From positions 89,178-153,177 of the forward strand of contig JAFDWX010000007.1 of assembly GCA_018268255.1 (NCBI GenBank): a DNA stretch of 64,000 nt, read 5' to 3'. The position numbers were made by a program, and so were the translations under genes. Shown here piece after piece: positions 1 through 9,401 of the stretch (within the stretch, counting starts at the first letter, position 1; each line of letters starts with the position of its first letter). The stretch is from Armatimonadota bacterium. Its GTDB lineage: Bacteria > Armatimonadota > Fimbriimonadia > Fimbriimonadales > Fimbriimonadaceae. The notes below the pieces were generated by a model that did not search any database, had not been told where the DNA came from, and was given only the letters and a program-made list of their open reading frames with translations.

Positions 1-1240
1 TGATGACGCGCCTGAGCGACGTCGTGTCGTGTGGATTAAGGACCAGCCGCAGATAGGCGACCATATCCTTGATCTCTTTGCGTTCGTAGAACCTCTGGCC
101 GCCAACCAACACGTGAGGAACTCTCATCGTGAGAAAGGCTTCTTCCATTACGCGGCTTTGAGCGTTGGTGCGATACAGGACAGCGAAGTCTCCATACGTT
201 CGCCTCCCGCCCCGGACTTCGCGCTGAATGTGATCGGCTACCAGCATGGCTTCATCCGTTTCGGTGCCAGCCTCGCGGAGCATGATCTGAGTCCCAGTCT
301 GATTCTCCGTCCAGAGCCGCTTGTCCGCACGTCCGCGGTTGTGGCGAATAACGTTGTAGGCTCCTTCCAGAATCGTCTTAGTCGACCGGTAATTTTGCAT
401 TAGCATGATGACCTTGGCGTCGGGATGATCCGAACTGAACCGCATCATGAGGGAAAGGTCGGCGCCGCGCCAAGCGTAAATGCTCTGGTCATCATCTCCA
501 ACGATCGTGATGTTTCGATGCTTGCCGCTGATCAGGTCGGCCAATTTGTACTGACTGTAGTTGACGTCTTGATACTCGTCGATCATGACGTGGAGAAAAC
601 GTTCCTGATATTTCTCGCGGACGTCGGCGCGCTGCTCCAACATCCGTACTGCCATGACCAAAATATCGTCGAAGTCCAGGGCGTTCGCCTTACGAAGCTG
701 CCGATCGTACTGAGGATAGATTTCGCCGACAATCCGCTCGAAAAAGCTGGCCGCTTGTTCCTTGTATTGATCTGGCGACCACAGTTGCTCCTTTGCACGG
801 GAAATCTCGCTGAGAACGGCTCTCGGCTGGATGGATTTCTCATCCAAGTTCTTTTGCTTGATGAGTTCCTTGACAAGGCTCATCTGATCGCCATCGTCGT
901 AAATCACGAAATTCTGGTCGATGCCGATGGACATCCCATCGATTCGAAGCATCTTCGCGCAAAGCGAGTGGAAAGTACCCAGCCACATCGCCCTGGCTGC
1001 CGCACCGCCAACCATCCCTTCGACGCGGTCGCGCATCTCTCGTGCGGCTTTGTTCGTGAACGTCACCGCGAGGATTCGGCTGGGCCAAACTCCTTCGGAA
1101 ATGAGCTTGGCGATTCGGCACGTGATCACCCGCGTTTTGCCAGATCCCGCGCCGGCAAAGATCATCATGGGGCCGCCCGGCCACTCCACGGCTTCGCGTT
1201 GTTCTGGATTTAATAGGGAGAGGTCAAACGGAAGCACCAT
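1..1240 (-). CDS. UvrD/PcrA/Rep-type superfamily 1 DNA helicase, 5' part only
   Basis: ATP-dependent 3'-5' DNA helicase of the UvrD/PcrA/Rep group, acting in nucleotide-excision repair and in clearing stalled replication or transcription. The leftward frame runs off the left edge, so only about the first 413 residues are seen. Visible motifs: Q-motif-like LNPEQREAV near residue 10, Walker A GAGSGKT (30-36), motif Ia FTNKAAREM (61-69), GTFHS (88-92), Walker B DEYQD (221-225) and motif III GDDDQSIYAWRGA (248-260). The ATG at 1240 gives the usual short lead before the Q-motif; no convincing ribosome-binding site precedes it. It diverges from the secreted protein at 1373. UvrD and PcrA cannot be told apart without the C-terminus. 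Confidence 0.95.
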   Translation of the reverse strand, partial: MVLPFDLSLLNPEQREAVEWPGGPMMIFAGAGSGKTRVITCRIAKLISEGVWPSRILAVTFTNKAAREMRDRVEGMVGGAAARAMWLGTFHSLCAKMLRIDGMSIGIDQNFVIYDDGDQMSLVKELIKQKNLDEKSIQPRAVLSEISRAKEQLWSPDQYKEQAASFFERIVGEIYPQYDRQLRKANALDFDDILVMAVRMLEQRADVREKYQERFLHVMIDEYQDVNYSQYKLADLISGKHRNITIVGDDDQSIYAWRGADLSLMMRFSSDHPDAKVIMLMQNYRSTKTILEGAYNVIRHNRGRADKRLWTENQTGTQIMLREAGTETDEAMLVADHIQREVRGGRRTYGDFAVLYRTNAQSRVMEEAFLTMRVPHVLVGGQRFYERKEIKDMVAYLRLVLNPHDTTSLRRVI

Positions 1241-1372
1241 GAGTTCATGTATTATGACGAGCGTAGGCGGGATAGCGCGGCTGTAACATAATCGTGCCAA
1301 AATCCGTCGTACATAGTGAACCTACAGGCATTTTCTGCCGAACGATCACGTTAGAGGGAATCAATTACTAGC

Positions 1373-2803
1373 ATGAAGCGTTTGCTTATAGCCGCACTAG
1401 TCACTGGAATCAGCGTCTCGGCGCTGGCCCAAGTATTCACGATCCGTACTCCGGTCTCGGGGTCCACGGTTCGCGAAACTGTTAAGGTCCGAATTCCTAA
1501 AAACAGCATTCCCGACAACGGGTACATCGCCATTTTGATCAATGATCAATTTTTGGAGGCAGTCAGTCCGAAAGCTCTGGGTACGTTCGATGGCAAGGAC
1601 TTCGTCTACAGCCTCAACACCAAAGAGCGCGGATTCTCCGACGGGAACCTCAAGATCGATGCCGTCTTGTACGGAATGTTCAACGACACGCCCAAGCCGC
1701 TCAACAAAACTTCGGTAAGGCTGAGATTGGACAATCACACAAGTATCAAGGCACCGGATGCAGGCTTTAAGCTGCGTTACCGCTTTAATACGGGATCCAG
1801 CTACACCTACAAACTCGAGTATCGACAGACGAGCCAAATCGCCAGTGAGGCCCAGGTCAAGCTTGGCGTTCGTCCTCCCGAGTTGCGAGGTCCCAGTTTC
1901 CATGCGCGGTACGAGTACGAATTTATGAACTCGTATGCGGGCCAAAACGGCCGAAGAGAAGGTCTGGTGCGGTTGCAGGTCTTGCCCGATAAAGGGAAGG
2001 ACTACGCTCTTTTGCCAACCACCGCCGATCCACAGCCCAAGAGATACACCTTAAGCGAGATGTATCCCATCTACATGCGGATTACGGACACCGGTCGCGA
2101 AGTGTTTGGCCGATCTCCCATCTACCTCGCGCCTGAGGGAATCTCGAGCGAGAATCGCGATCTCTATCTTTGGGGACTTTTCCCACTGCCGGTATTGCCA
2201 ACTCAAGGCGTGTCGGCCGGATCGGTGTGGCAAGGCAGCATCATTGCTCCAAGCCTCAAGGACTTCTCCGAAATTTGGGGCACTGAGAAACTCACGGATC
2301 TAACCGTCGCACGAGGAACCTTGGAAGCCATCGAGTATGAGCGCGGCGAGCGTTGCGCAAAGATTCGATACAACATCGCCTCTGGCAAGACCAATCCGAC
2401 AGGTGCCCAAGTCGCTGAAGATGAGTACTACTGGTTCTCACTCGACCGAGGCATGATTGTCAAGCTTGAGAGAACCACAACGGCAACTCTTAAAGTTCAG
2501 CGAGCTGCAAGCGGCGGTGGCGGCGGTGGAACCGGTGGTGGCCGCAGTGGTCGACCCGGAATTGCTGGACAAGGTACAGGCGGTGGCGGTGCAGGATCGA
2601 GCTCCGGTGCAAAGCTAGATAACGCTCCCGATTCGTTCCGACAAAACGATGAGGATCGCGAGGGTCGAGGGCGTCCCGGTGGGCCTGGTGCAGGATTCAG
2701 CCCGGGTGGAAACCCGATGGGCGGTGGCACAGGTCGAACTGGCGGCGGTGGCGGCACGCAGTACATCATTAGCAAGTCGCACTTCGTGCTGACGCTTGAG
2801 TAG
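1373..2803 (+). CDS. secreted protein with Gly-rich C-terminal tail, function unknown
   Basis: I do not recognise the family. Residues 1-20 form a signal peptide (MKRLLIAALVTG..., likely cut after ALAQ). Residues about 20-125 look like a beta-rich domain; about 140-370 form a second domain rich in Tyr and Arg. From about residue 380 (base 2510) the protein turns into a low-complexity tail of Gly-Gly-Gly runs with Arg, Pro and Ser, ending in a short hydrophobic-aromatic stretch (YIISKSHFVLTLE). The tail is encoded by imperfect ggcggtggc-type repeats. It is followed 8 bases later by tatC, so Tat or Sec export may be relevant, but there is no twin-arginine motif in its signal peptide. Confidence 0.8.
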   Translation: MKRLLIAALVTGISVSALAQVFTIRTPVSGSTVRETVKVRIPKNSIPDNGYIAILINDQFLEAVSPKALGTFDGKDFVYSLNTKERGFSDGNLKIDAVLYGMFNDTPKPLNKTSVRLRLDNHTSIKAPDAGFKLRYRFNTGSSYTYKLEYRQTSQIASEAQVKLGVRPPELRGPSFHARYEYEFMNSYAGQNGRREGLVRLQVLPDKGKDYALLPTTADPQPKRYTLSEMYPIYMRITDTGREVFGRSPIYLAPEGISSENRDLYLWGLFPLPVLPTQGVSAGSVWQGSIIAPSLKDFSEIWGTEKLTDLTVARGTLEAIEYERGERCAKIRYNIASGKTNPTGAQVAEDEYYWFSLDRGMIVKLERTTTATLKVQRAASGGGGGGTGGGRSGRPGIAGQGTGGGGAGSSSGAKLDNAPDSFRQNDEDREGRGRPGGPGAGFSPGGNPMGGGTGRTGGGGGTQYIISKSHFVLTLE

Positions 2804-2811
2804 TTGGAACC

Positions 2812-3621
2812 TTGCTTCCTCGCTTACTGAACTCGGCAACAAGAAACTCCTCGGTGGATGATCCCGAGGAGTTTCGACTTACGCTGGTTCAGCACCTTGA
2901 CGAACTCCGCAATAGGATCATCAAAGCAGTTCTCCTCATTGCAGTTGGTTGGATTGTGGGATGGGTGATTTTCCCGAACGTGTACGAAACGCTTTCTGGG
3001 TGGGCAAGATCCCAAATTCCCAAGTCGGTGGACTATCGTGAGGTTTTCAAATCCGTCACCGAACCGTTCATCCTGAAATTCAAGCTTTCCTTCTACTTGG
3101 GTTTGCTGATGGTCTTTCCCTTTGTGGTCCTTCAAGGATGGGGTTTCGTCAAACCGGGACTGAAGGCTGCCGAACGGAAAGCGCTTGCGCGAGTGATTCC
3201 CTTTAGCGTGGTGCTGTTCTTTGGCGGGGCGGCTCTGTGCTGGCTCATTCTGCCTGTGGCCTTGCACTGGTTTATCAGCTACCTCGGCGAATTTCCTGGC
3301 ACAGGCGTGTATCAAGAGCCCGGGACTCTTGTCTTCTTCATCGCGAAGATGCTCTTGGCGTTCGGAATTGGCTTCCAACTACCGGTCATCGTTTTCTTCT
3401 TGGCAAAGATCGGGATTCTTACGCCTGAGATGCTTCGACAATACTGGCGCCATGCTACCGTTGGGATTTTCACCCTGGCGATGCTCCTCACGCCCAGTAA
3501 CGACCTGCCCAGCATGCTTACCATGGCGATTCCGTTGACGTTGCTGTTCTTCGGTTCGATGATGGCAGTCCAGTGGACCAACCGTGGCAAACGAGATCCT
3601 GCACTCGACGAGCTGGACTGA
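2812..3621 (+). CDS. tatC: Sec-independent (Tat) protein translocase subunit TatC
   Basis: Core receptor of the twin-arginine translocation pathway in the inner membrane, exporting folded proteins. About 255-269 residues with six hydrophobic segments. It has the N-terminal family signature LVQHLDELRNRI, the loop after helix 1 with VTEPFILKFKLSFYLG, the GFQLPV motif in the fourth helix, and the C-terminal LLTPSNDLPSMLTMAIPL block. The acidic residue often found in the FxxP motif (FEVP in E. coli) is Gln here, a common variant. The open frame starts at a TTG at 2812; a GTG at 2854 (MDDPEEFRL...) would give a more typical N-terminus. No tatA is adjacent. The stop overlaps the start of the next gene (tgATG), so the two are probably translationally coupled. 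Confidence 0.95.
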   Translation: MLPRLLNSATRNSSVDDPEEFRLTLVQHLDELRNRIIKAVLLIAVGWIVGWVIFPNVYETLSGWARSQIPKSVDYREVFKSVTEPFILKFKLSFYLGLLMVFPFVVLQGWGFVKPGLKAAERKALARVIPFSVVLFFGGAALCWLILPVALHWFISYLGEFPGTGVYQEPGTLVFFIAKMLLAFGIGFQLPVIVFFLAKIGILTPEMLRQYWRHATVGIFTLAMLLTPSNDLPSMLTMAIPLTLLFFGSMMAVQWTNRGKRDPALDELD

Positions 3622-5849
3622 TGGCCGCCGAGCCCAACCGTCCATTTTCCGTACCTGACCTGGAAGACATCCTTCTCTCCACATTTGTGGAACCCGCGCA
3701 GGATCCAAAATCCGCCGACACTCTGCCCGACCTCCACCCAACCGTAAGCCAAGCTCTCGTGGATCGGGGCTTTGCTAGGCTCTACCAGCACCAATTCGAA
3801 GCCATTCAGGCGGGCCTGCGAGGGGATGATGTGCTTCTTTCCACAGCCACCAGCAGCGGAAAATCCCTTTGTTTCAACTCGCTGGTTCTTCATCGGCTGG
3901 CGGAAGAACCCATGGCCCGAGCACTCTACCTCTACCCAACCAAAGCCCTCGCACAAGACCAGTTGGGGAAGCTCCTGGATCTGGCGGTGGATTTGGACCT
4001 GCACGCCGCGATCTACGACGGCGACACGCCGCAAAGACAGCGAGGCGCGATCCGTACCAATGCGCAAGCGATTTTGTCGAACCCCGACATGCTCCACATT
4101 GGCATCCTTCCCCAACACGAGTTGTGGGGAAAGTTCCTGCGCGCGCTGCGGGTCATCGTCCTGGATGAACTCCACGTCTACAGGGGAGTTTTTGGCTCGC
4201 ACGTGGCTTGGGTCCTGCGCCGGCTGCTCAGATTGTGCAAGTGGTATGGCTCGTCTCCTCAGATCATCGCTTGCAGTGCGACGATTGCCAACCCGAGGGA
4301 ACTCTTCACCAGTTTGACGGGACGGTCAGCTCATTTGGTGAGCAAAGATACTGCTCCAAAGCCAGGCAGAACGCACTTCTTCACCGCGCCTGCTGAGGAG
4401 TCTCCCCTAACGCCCAACCAGTGGACAGCTCGGGTTATGGTCCAAGCCGCAGAAGCGGGCGACAAGACGCTTGCCTTCTGCCGCTCTCGAGCGGGTTGCG
4501 AACTGGTGGTCCGGTCGGCCAGAGCCTATCTCGTTGACCAAGACTCCAAGTTAGTCGAGAGCTATCGAGGCGGATACACGCCGGCCGAACGCCGAGAGTT
4601 GGAACAGGCATTTTTTCGAGGAAAATTGCGCGCCCTTGCCGCAACCAACGCCATGGAGCTTGGTGTCGACGTGGGAGATCTGGACGTGGTGGTTGTGAAT
4701 GGCCTGCCGAGCAGCATCGCGAGTTTTCGGCAGCAAGTCGGTCGTTGCGGTCGAGGAGCGAAACCTGGCGTTGCCTTCACTATCGCCCATCTCGACCCCC
4801 TGGAGCACTTCCTAGCGGCGAATCCTGCGGTCCTTTTCGACAACTCGGTCGAACCAGCGACGATCAACCCCCAAAATGCCTACATCTCCGCGAGCCAGCT
4901 TCTCTGCGCGGCTCACGAGCGACCAATTGACGAGACCGAGTTTGCCGAATTCCCTCCCAAGGCTCGACAGGCTGCCGAAGATCTGGTTGCTGATGGGCGA
5001 CTGCACCAACAACGGGATCGCTTTTTCTTCGCCGGTTTCCAGTCACCCGCACCATTTGTCAATATCCGCGGAGCTTCCAGCGACACTGTGGACCTAGTGG
5101 TGGGTGATGAGCTCTTGGGCACGGTGGAGCTCTGGCGAGCCTATCAGGAGACGCATACAGGAGCGATCTACTTGCACCGAGGTGAGAGCTATAGAGTCGA
5201 CAAACTCGATCTGCCTGCACTCCGTGCACATCTCCGTAGACTCGACGTCGACTATTTCACGATACCCGAGGTGCAGTCGTTGGTCGAGGAAACCGTCCAA
5301 ATCGAGAAGGAATCGCGCGGTCAGAGTGCCGTAAAGCTCTGCGGCCTCAAAGTCACCACACTTGTTACCGGCTACAACATTTTGCGGTGGGAGAATCGTC
5401 ACGAACCGGAGTTTCATCCTTTGACCTTGCCGCCGGAAACGATCTCCACTGTGGGTGTCGCCTTGGAGATTGACTTGCCCAACATCGAGGAGTCCCCGGA
5501 ATTTGCCGCAACCGTCCACGCTCTGGAACACGCTCTTTTGGCCGTAGCACCTCCCCTTGCCGGTTGCGACCGGAATGACCTTGGCTCAGCTTGGTATTCC
5601 CTCTTCCCCACCACGATGAGCCCTGCCATTTATCTTTACGACTTCACCGAAGGCGGCATCGGACTCTGCGAAACGCTCTACGCAAAACGTGATGAGTGGT
5701 TTACACACGCGGCCCGCCTCCTGCGTTCCTGCACATGTTTCGAAGGGTGCCCAAAGTGCCTATACCGCCACGGATGCGAGGTGAAAAATGAGCACCTCAA
5801 CAAGCAGGGCGCTTTACACATTCTGGATCGCTGGGCACTACGAACCTAG
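3621..5849 (+). CDS. DEAD/DEAH-box helicase with C-terminal DUF1998 zinc-cysteine module (MrfA/YprA-like)
   Basis: Superfamily 2 helicase of 742 residues. The best family match is the MrfA/Hrq1 group, in which B. subtilis MrfA repairs mitomycin-type DNA damage; that role is inferred here. Visible parts: helicase motif I TATSSGKS around residue 76, DELH at about 182, SAT (motif III) in IACSATIANP, motif VI QQVGRCGRG, and a C-terminal cysteine cluster C704-x-C706-x3-C710-x2-C713-x5-C719 typical of the DUF1998 region. The frame is open upstream to 3573, but the ATG at 3621, overlapping the tatC stop, begins a sensible N-terminus (MAAEPNRPF). It lies between tatC and aroF on the same strand. Confidence 0.92.
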   Translation: MAAEPNRPFSVPDLEDILLSTFVEPAQDPKSADTLPDLHPTVSQALVDRGFARLYQHQFEAIQAGLRGDDVLLSTATSSGKSLCFNSLVLHRLAEEPMARALYLYPTKALAQDQLGKLLDLAVDLDLHAAIYDGDTPQRQRGAIRTNAQAILSNPDMLHIGILPQHELWGKFLRALRVIVLDELHVYRGVFGSHVAWVLRRLLRLCKWYGSSPQIIACSATIANPRELFTSLTGRSAHLVSKDTAPKPGRTHFFTAPAEESPLTPNQWTARVMVQAAEAGDKTLAFCRSRAGCELVVRSARAYLVDQDSKLVESYRGGYTPAERRELEQAFFRGKLRALAATNAMELGVDVGDLDVVVVNGLPSSIASFRQQVGRCGRGAKPGVAFTIAHLDPLEHFLAANPAVLFDNSVEPATINPQNAYISASQLLCAAHERPIDETEFAEFPPKARQAAEDLVADGRLHQQRDRFFFAGFQSPAPFVNIRGASSDTVDLVVGDELLGTVELWRAYQETHTGAIYLHRGESYRVDKLDLPALRAHLRRLDVDYFTIPEVQSLVEETVQIEKESRGQSAVKLCGLKVTTLVTGYNILRWENRHEPEFHPLTLPPETISTVGVALEIDLPNIEESPEFAATVHALEHALLAVAPPLAGCDRNDLGSAWYSLFPTTMSPAIYLYDFTEGGIGLCETLYAKRDEWFTHAARLLRSCTCFEGCPKCLYRHGCEVKNEHLNKQGALHILDRWALRT

Positions 5850-5882
5850 CCGGCAAGCCGCACAAGGTACATTTCAACGCAA

Positions 5883-6914
5883 ATGATCATTGTGATGCAA
5901 CTGGAAGCGACGCAGGCTCAAGTGGATGCGGTCGCAGGAGCGATCAAGGAAATTGGCCTTGATCCCCTAATTTTGCCGGGAGAGGACCGAGTCGCAATCG
6001 GAATTCCGGCATCCTTATCTCCAGACCAGCGAGAATCGCTCGAGTCGGTGCTGGGCGGTATGGAGGGGATCAACAAGATCACCAACACGTCGCGTCCGTA
6101 CAAGTTGGCGTCGTTGGAATTTCGCCGTCAACGGACTAGCATCAAGGTAAAAGACATCGAAATCGGTCCGGGCCACTTCCATGTCATCGGCGGTCCTTGC
6201 TCCATCGAATCGGAAGAGCAGTTTATGGGCGCTGCGCAGATGGTGAAGGAGTCCGGAGCACGGATACTGCGAGGAGGCGCATTTAAGCCGCGGACATCGC
6301 CCTATTCCTTCCAAGGATTGGCGGTGGAGGGACTCAAGATCATGAAGTCCGTCGGTGATGCTACGGGGCTGGTCACTATCACCGAGGTGATGTCCAGCGA
6401 CATGGTTTCCACAGTTGCGGAATACACAGATATCCTCCAAATCGGAGCTCGGTCCATGCAGAATTTTCCGCTTCTGATTGAGGCAGGTAAGAGCCAAAGG
6501 CCCGTGTTCCTGAAGCGAGGTCCGAGCGCCACGGTCGACGAGTTCTTGCTTGCGGCAGAGTACGTCCTTAATCAAGGCAACAACAACGTGATCTTGTGTG
6601 AACGAGGGGTGCTTCCCATCGATCGCGCTTACACACGCAATACGCTGGATTTGGGTGTGGTCCCAGTCCTCAAGGAGTATTCGCACCTGCCGGTCTTCGT
6701 CGATCCTTCTCACGGGACTGGTGTTGCCAAATATGTTGCGCCCATGGCTAAGGCGTCGATGGTGGTTGGCGCAGACGGCTTGATGATCGAGATGCATCCG
6801 AATCCCAAAGTAGCGCTCAGCGACGGATCGCAGGCCCTTGTTCCTGACCAGTTCACCAAGCTGATGTCGGAGCTCACGGCGCTGGCGAACGCGACGGGCA
6901 TCCAAATGGGCTGA
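5883..6914 (+). CDS. aroF: 3-deoxy-7-phosphoheptulonate synthase (DAHP synthase), type I-beta
   Basis: Condenses phosphoenolpyruvate and erythrose 4-phosphate into DAHP, the first step of the shikimate pathway to aromatic amino acids; cytosolic. The 343 residues begin with a ferredoxin-like regulatory domain of about 70 residues (MIIVMQLEATQ...), as in the Thermotoga-type enzymes. The barrel follows with IGGPCSIES, LRGGAFKPRTSPYSFQG, IGARSMQNF, FLKRGPSAT and the metal and phosphate-binding DPSHGTG near the C-terminus. This matches full length. It begins 33 bases after the helicase gene, and its stop overlaps the ATG of the DUF554 gene. Confidence 0.97.
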   Translation: MIIVMQLEATQAQVDAVAGAIKEIGLDPLILPGEDRVAIGIPASLSPDQRESLESVLGGMEGINKITNTSRPYKLASLEFRRQRTSIKVKDIEIGPGHFHVIGGPCSIESEEQFMGAAQMVKESGARILRGGAFKPRTSPYSFQGLAVEGLKIMKSVGDATGLVTITEVMSSDMVSTVAEYTDILQIGARSMQNFPLLIEAGKSQRPVFLKRGPSATVDEFLLAAEYVLNQGNNNVILCERGVLPIDRAYTRNTLDLGVVPVLKEYSHLPVFVDPSHGTGVAKYVAPMAKASMVVGADGLMIEMHPNPKVALSDGSQALVPDQFTKLMSELTALANATGIQMG

Positions 6915-7645
6915 TGGCGAGGCTGCCGTTCCCCGGTACCCTGCTCAACACAGGAACTGTTGTTCTTGGCTCAGCGTTGGGGATTGCGTTGGGGCAGGCG
7001 CTTCCCCAGAGCCTCCAGTCCGCCGCTCTCGTCGGCATCGGTTTGGTCAATTCGGCCCTCGGCGTCAAGATGTTCCTTGGCGTCAAGAATTTGCTGTTGG
7101 TGGCGTTTGCAATAGCACTTGGAGGCGTTCTGGGTACCGCGATCGGAATTCAGAACGCACTCGTTACCGTGGGGAATCGCCTTCAAAGCGTGTTGAACGC
7201 TCACGGTCCCTTCACCGCGGGATTTGTGGGGGCAAGTGTGCTCTTTTGTATTGGCCCCATGACCTTGCTCGGATGTATCCAGGATAGCGTCGAAGGCAAG
7301 AGCGACTTGCTCCGCCTGAAATCTCTGCTGGATGGGATCGCGAGCATTTTTCTAGCTGCTACGTTGGGAGTGGGCGTCATGGCGAGCGCTATCGTGGTCT
7401 TGATCTTTCAGGGCGGGCTCACCCTTGCCGCTAAGCCACTTCAACCCTTAGCGCAAGACGAAGCTTTGCTGGGGGACACAACTGCAGTGGGCGGGTTGCT
7501 CATCCTCGCCATTGGATTCTCTCTCACGGACATCAAGCTGATTCCCACAGCGAACTATTTGCCCGCCATCTTTCTCGCTCCTTTGGGAGAACTGGTCCTT
7601 AGAAAAGTCCTCCCAAAGCAAAAGATTGCACCGCTCAGTCCGTGA
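6914..7645 (+). CDS. DUF554 family inner-membrane protein
   Basis: Integral membrane protein of 243 residues related to YqgA/YdfK (DUF554), a family without an established function, sometimes described as a possible transporter. Several hydrophobic segments are clear, with the family-typical start (G-T-L-L-N-T-G-T-V-V-L-G-S-A-L-G) and the block CIGPMTLLGCIQDS followed by KSLLDGIASIFLA. The ATG overlaps the aroF stop (tgATG), suggesting coupled translation. Its last 11 bases overlap the end of the leftward lipoprotein gene, with no terminator between the convergent genes. Confidence 0.9.
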   Translation: MARLPFPGTLLNTGTVVLGSALGIALGQALPQSLQSAALVGIGLVNSALGVKMFLGVKNLLLVAFAIALGGVLGTAIGIQNALVTVGNRLQSVLNAHGPFTAGFVGASVLFCIGPMTLLGCIQDSVEGKSDLLRLKSLLDGIASIFLAATLGVGVMASAIVVLIFQGGLTLAAKPLQPLAQDEALLGDTTAVGGLLILAIGFSLTDIKLIPTANYLPAIFLAPLGELVLRKVLPKQKIAPLSP

Positions 7646-9401
7646 TTTTCAGCCAGTCGTCCCACCGGGTGTCTTTGCCAAGTTTGGTGCGATTGTAGTC
7701 GGTCGCTTGGAGACCAAAGCGACTGCCCGGGCTGGATTCAATCGAAAGCCCCGTACTTCTGGCCGAGTTTGAGTTGTGCCCTTCCCAAACCAACGCATTG
7801 TCCGCGGCATCGATCACCGCTTGGCTGGCTGATTTCACCTCGGAGTCATTGGATCCATCGCGAACCAAGCCCATCAGATCCTGCAGATCTCGGTAATACC
7901 GGAACGTGCTGGGTGAATAGGATTGGGCATTGGTGCGGGCTGTAGCAAAGATGGGCCGAACGGTCGCCTCTTTGGACAGGAACACCGCTGCGGCGTTATC
8001 CAATGCGGTCGCGATTGCTGGCAGAGCAGAGGATTTCAACACGCTCTGGGTGATCTTGCGCGTTTTGTAGGCATCCACTGCCAATGGCCCATCGACGAAC
8101 CCCTTCACGAGAGTCTCGGTCGGAGCCGAGGGATTGTCCCTGAACCCAGCAAAAACCAGATCGTAAGGATAACCCTCTCCTGGAGGACTCTCCTCGCTCC
8201 CCACGATGTACGTAGCGTGATCGCGGATCTCATAGGCGACTTCCAGCATTTGCATCAGTGAGCAGTCCCAAGCGAAGATGTCGAACTTGCGGCCCGCAAG
8301 AGCCTCATCCATTTGCCACGTTTGGATCGAATTGCCTGTTTGATCATCGTAGCTTGCCGCTCGGGTAAGACTCGCGTCTCGGGTCCAACCGGATCCGTGA
8401 TTCCAAACGATAAGTGCGTACCTTCGCGCCGGGTAGTGGTCCATGCCCCAGGTGATGAAGTCTTTGAGCGTCGAGGCCAGTCCCATGTCCACCGAGGTTC
8501 CCATATCCTGTACCACTGGGCTGGTGATGCCGTTGGTGACGTCATATTGCATTAAGTACCGGCGTGTTCCGTCGAAACTCGACTTGGAGTAGAGCGCTTT
8601 GGACTGTTTCCACTGGACCACGAACCTTAGGTTCGAATTGGATGCCACCTGCTCCATCTGGTTCACATTCAAATCGCTGTAGCTGTAAAGATCGTTTGCC
8701 GCATTGAGATAAACCAGTACAGTCCATTCGGAAATGGTGGCGTCCGGTTGTGCCACTACCACGGATGCGGAACCGCTAATTGAACTGCCTGAGTCGCGTG
8801 CCACAACAGTGCCAGTCCCCACGCTTGTCGCCGTAAACAAGCCCGAGCTTGTCACGGAACCGATTCCGCCTCCCACACTCCAAGTCAGATTGCCGGAGGG
8901 AAGAAACACAGCCGCTCCGGCACCGGTATACGCGGTCGCGGTGAAAGATTTCGTTGTGCCACTTGGCACAGTTGCACTGGAGGGATCGATCCGCACTTGG
9001 GATACTGGGCCATCGACTGAGGTTGCAACACTCACATCTCCGTTGATGCTCACCGGAATCGTGGTGGTACCGATAACGTTTCCACCACCATCGGCAGCGT
9101 CCTTCAACTGAACGGACAACAGATAGCTACCCCCAGACACACCGGAGAGGGAAATGGTCGTGCCTGCGCTCCGGTTTAAAATAGCGTCAGGCAACGCTCG
9201 ATCACCCCCTGCGGTAAGGAGGGTCAAAATTTGCGATACAGGCGCGACTTGCCGGGATCCCCAGTTGGTCGAATAGAGCACTGAGCCGGACGCGCTCGAC
9301 ACATCGCCACCGCCTCCGCCGCAACCTCCTAGCAACATCAAAACCCCGCTCAGCAAAATCACCAAGAACGAGCGGCTAATAGGAATGGGGGATTTCTTCA
9401 T
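7635..9401 (-). CDS. clostripain-like (peptidase family C11) lipoprotein with Ig-like domain
   Basis: Predicted secreted, lipid-anchored cysteine protease of 588 residues. The signal peptide ends in a lipobox LLGGC (Cys27) followed by a Gly run. A bacterial Ig-like (Big-2 style) repeat covers roughly residues 135-210 (SFTATAYTGAG...GTGTVVARD). The C11 domain begins at WTVLVYLNAANDL. The catalytic His lies in WNHGSGW (about 334) and the Cys in FAWDCSLMQMLEV (about 379), the clostripain arrangement. Clostripain-like enzymes usually cut after Arg and self-process; substrates here are unknown. Its ATG is immediately back to back with the open frame of the diguanylate cyclase gene. Confidence 0.9.
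   Translation of the reverse strand: MKKSPIPISRSFLVILLSGVLMLLGGCGGGGGDVSSASGSVLYSTNWGSRQVAPVSQILTLLTAGGDRALPDAILNRSAGTTISLSGVSGGSYLLSVQLKDAADGGGNVIGTTTIPVSINGDVSVATSVDGPVSQVRIDPSSATVPSGTTKSFTATAYTGAGAAVFLPSGNLTWSVGGGIGSVTSSGLFTATSVGTGTVVARDSGSSISGSASVVVAQPDATISEWTVLVYLNAANDLYSYSDLNVNQMEQVASNSNLRFVVQWKQSKALYSKSSFDGTRRYLMQYDVTNGITSPVVQDMGTSVDMGLASTLKDFITWGMDHYPARRYALIVWNHGSGWTRDASLTRAASYDDQTGNSIQTWQMDEALAGRKFDIFAWDCSLMQMLEVAYEIRDHATYIVGSEESPPGEGYPYDLVFAGFRDNPSAPTETLVKGFVDGPLAVDAYKTRKITQSVLKSSALPAIATALDNAAAVFLSKEATVRPIFATARTNAQSYSPSTFRYYRDLQDLMGLVRDGSNDSEVKSASQAVIDAADNALVWEGHNSNSARSTGLSIESSPGSRFGLQATDYNRTKLGKDTRWDDWLKITD

Noticed and set aside
425-1213. 262-codon rightward frame
   Set aside because: Antisense shadow of the UvrD/PcrA-type helicase, whose motifs are read cleanly on the opposite strand.
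2500-2760. CRISPR-like or minisatellite array
   Set aside because: The repeated ggcggtggc units are short, imperfect and in frame with a Gly-rich tail; no spacers.
2497-2775. 92-residue Pro-rich leftward frame
   Set aside because: It is the mirror of the Gly-rich repeats in the secreted protein at 1373; no start signal.
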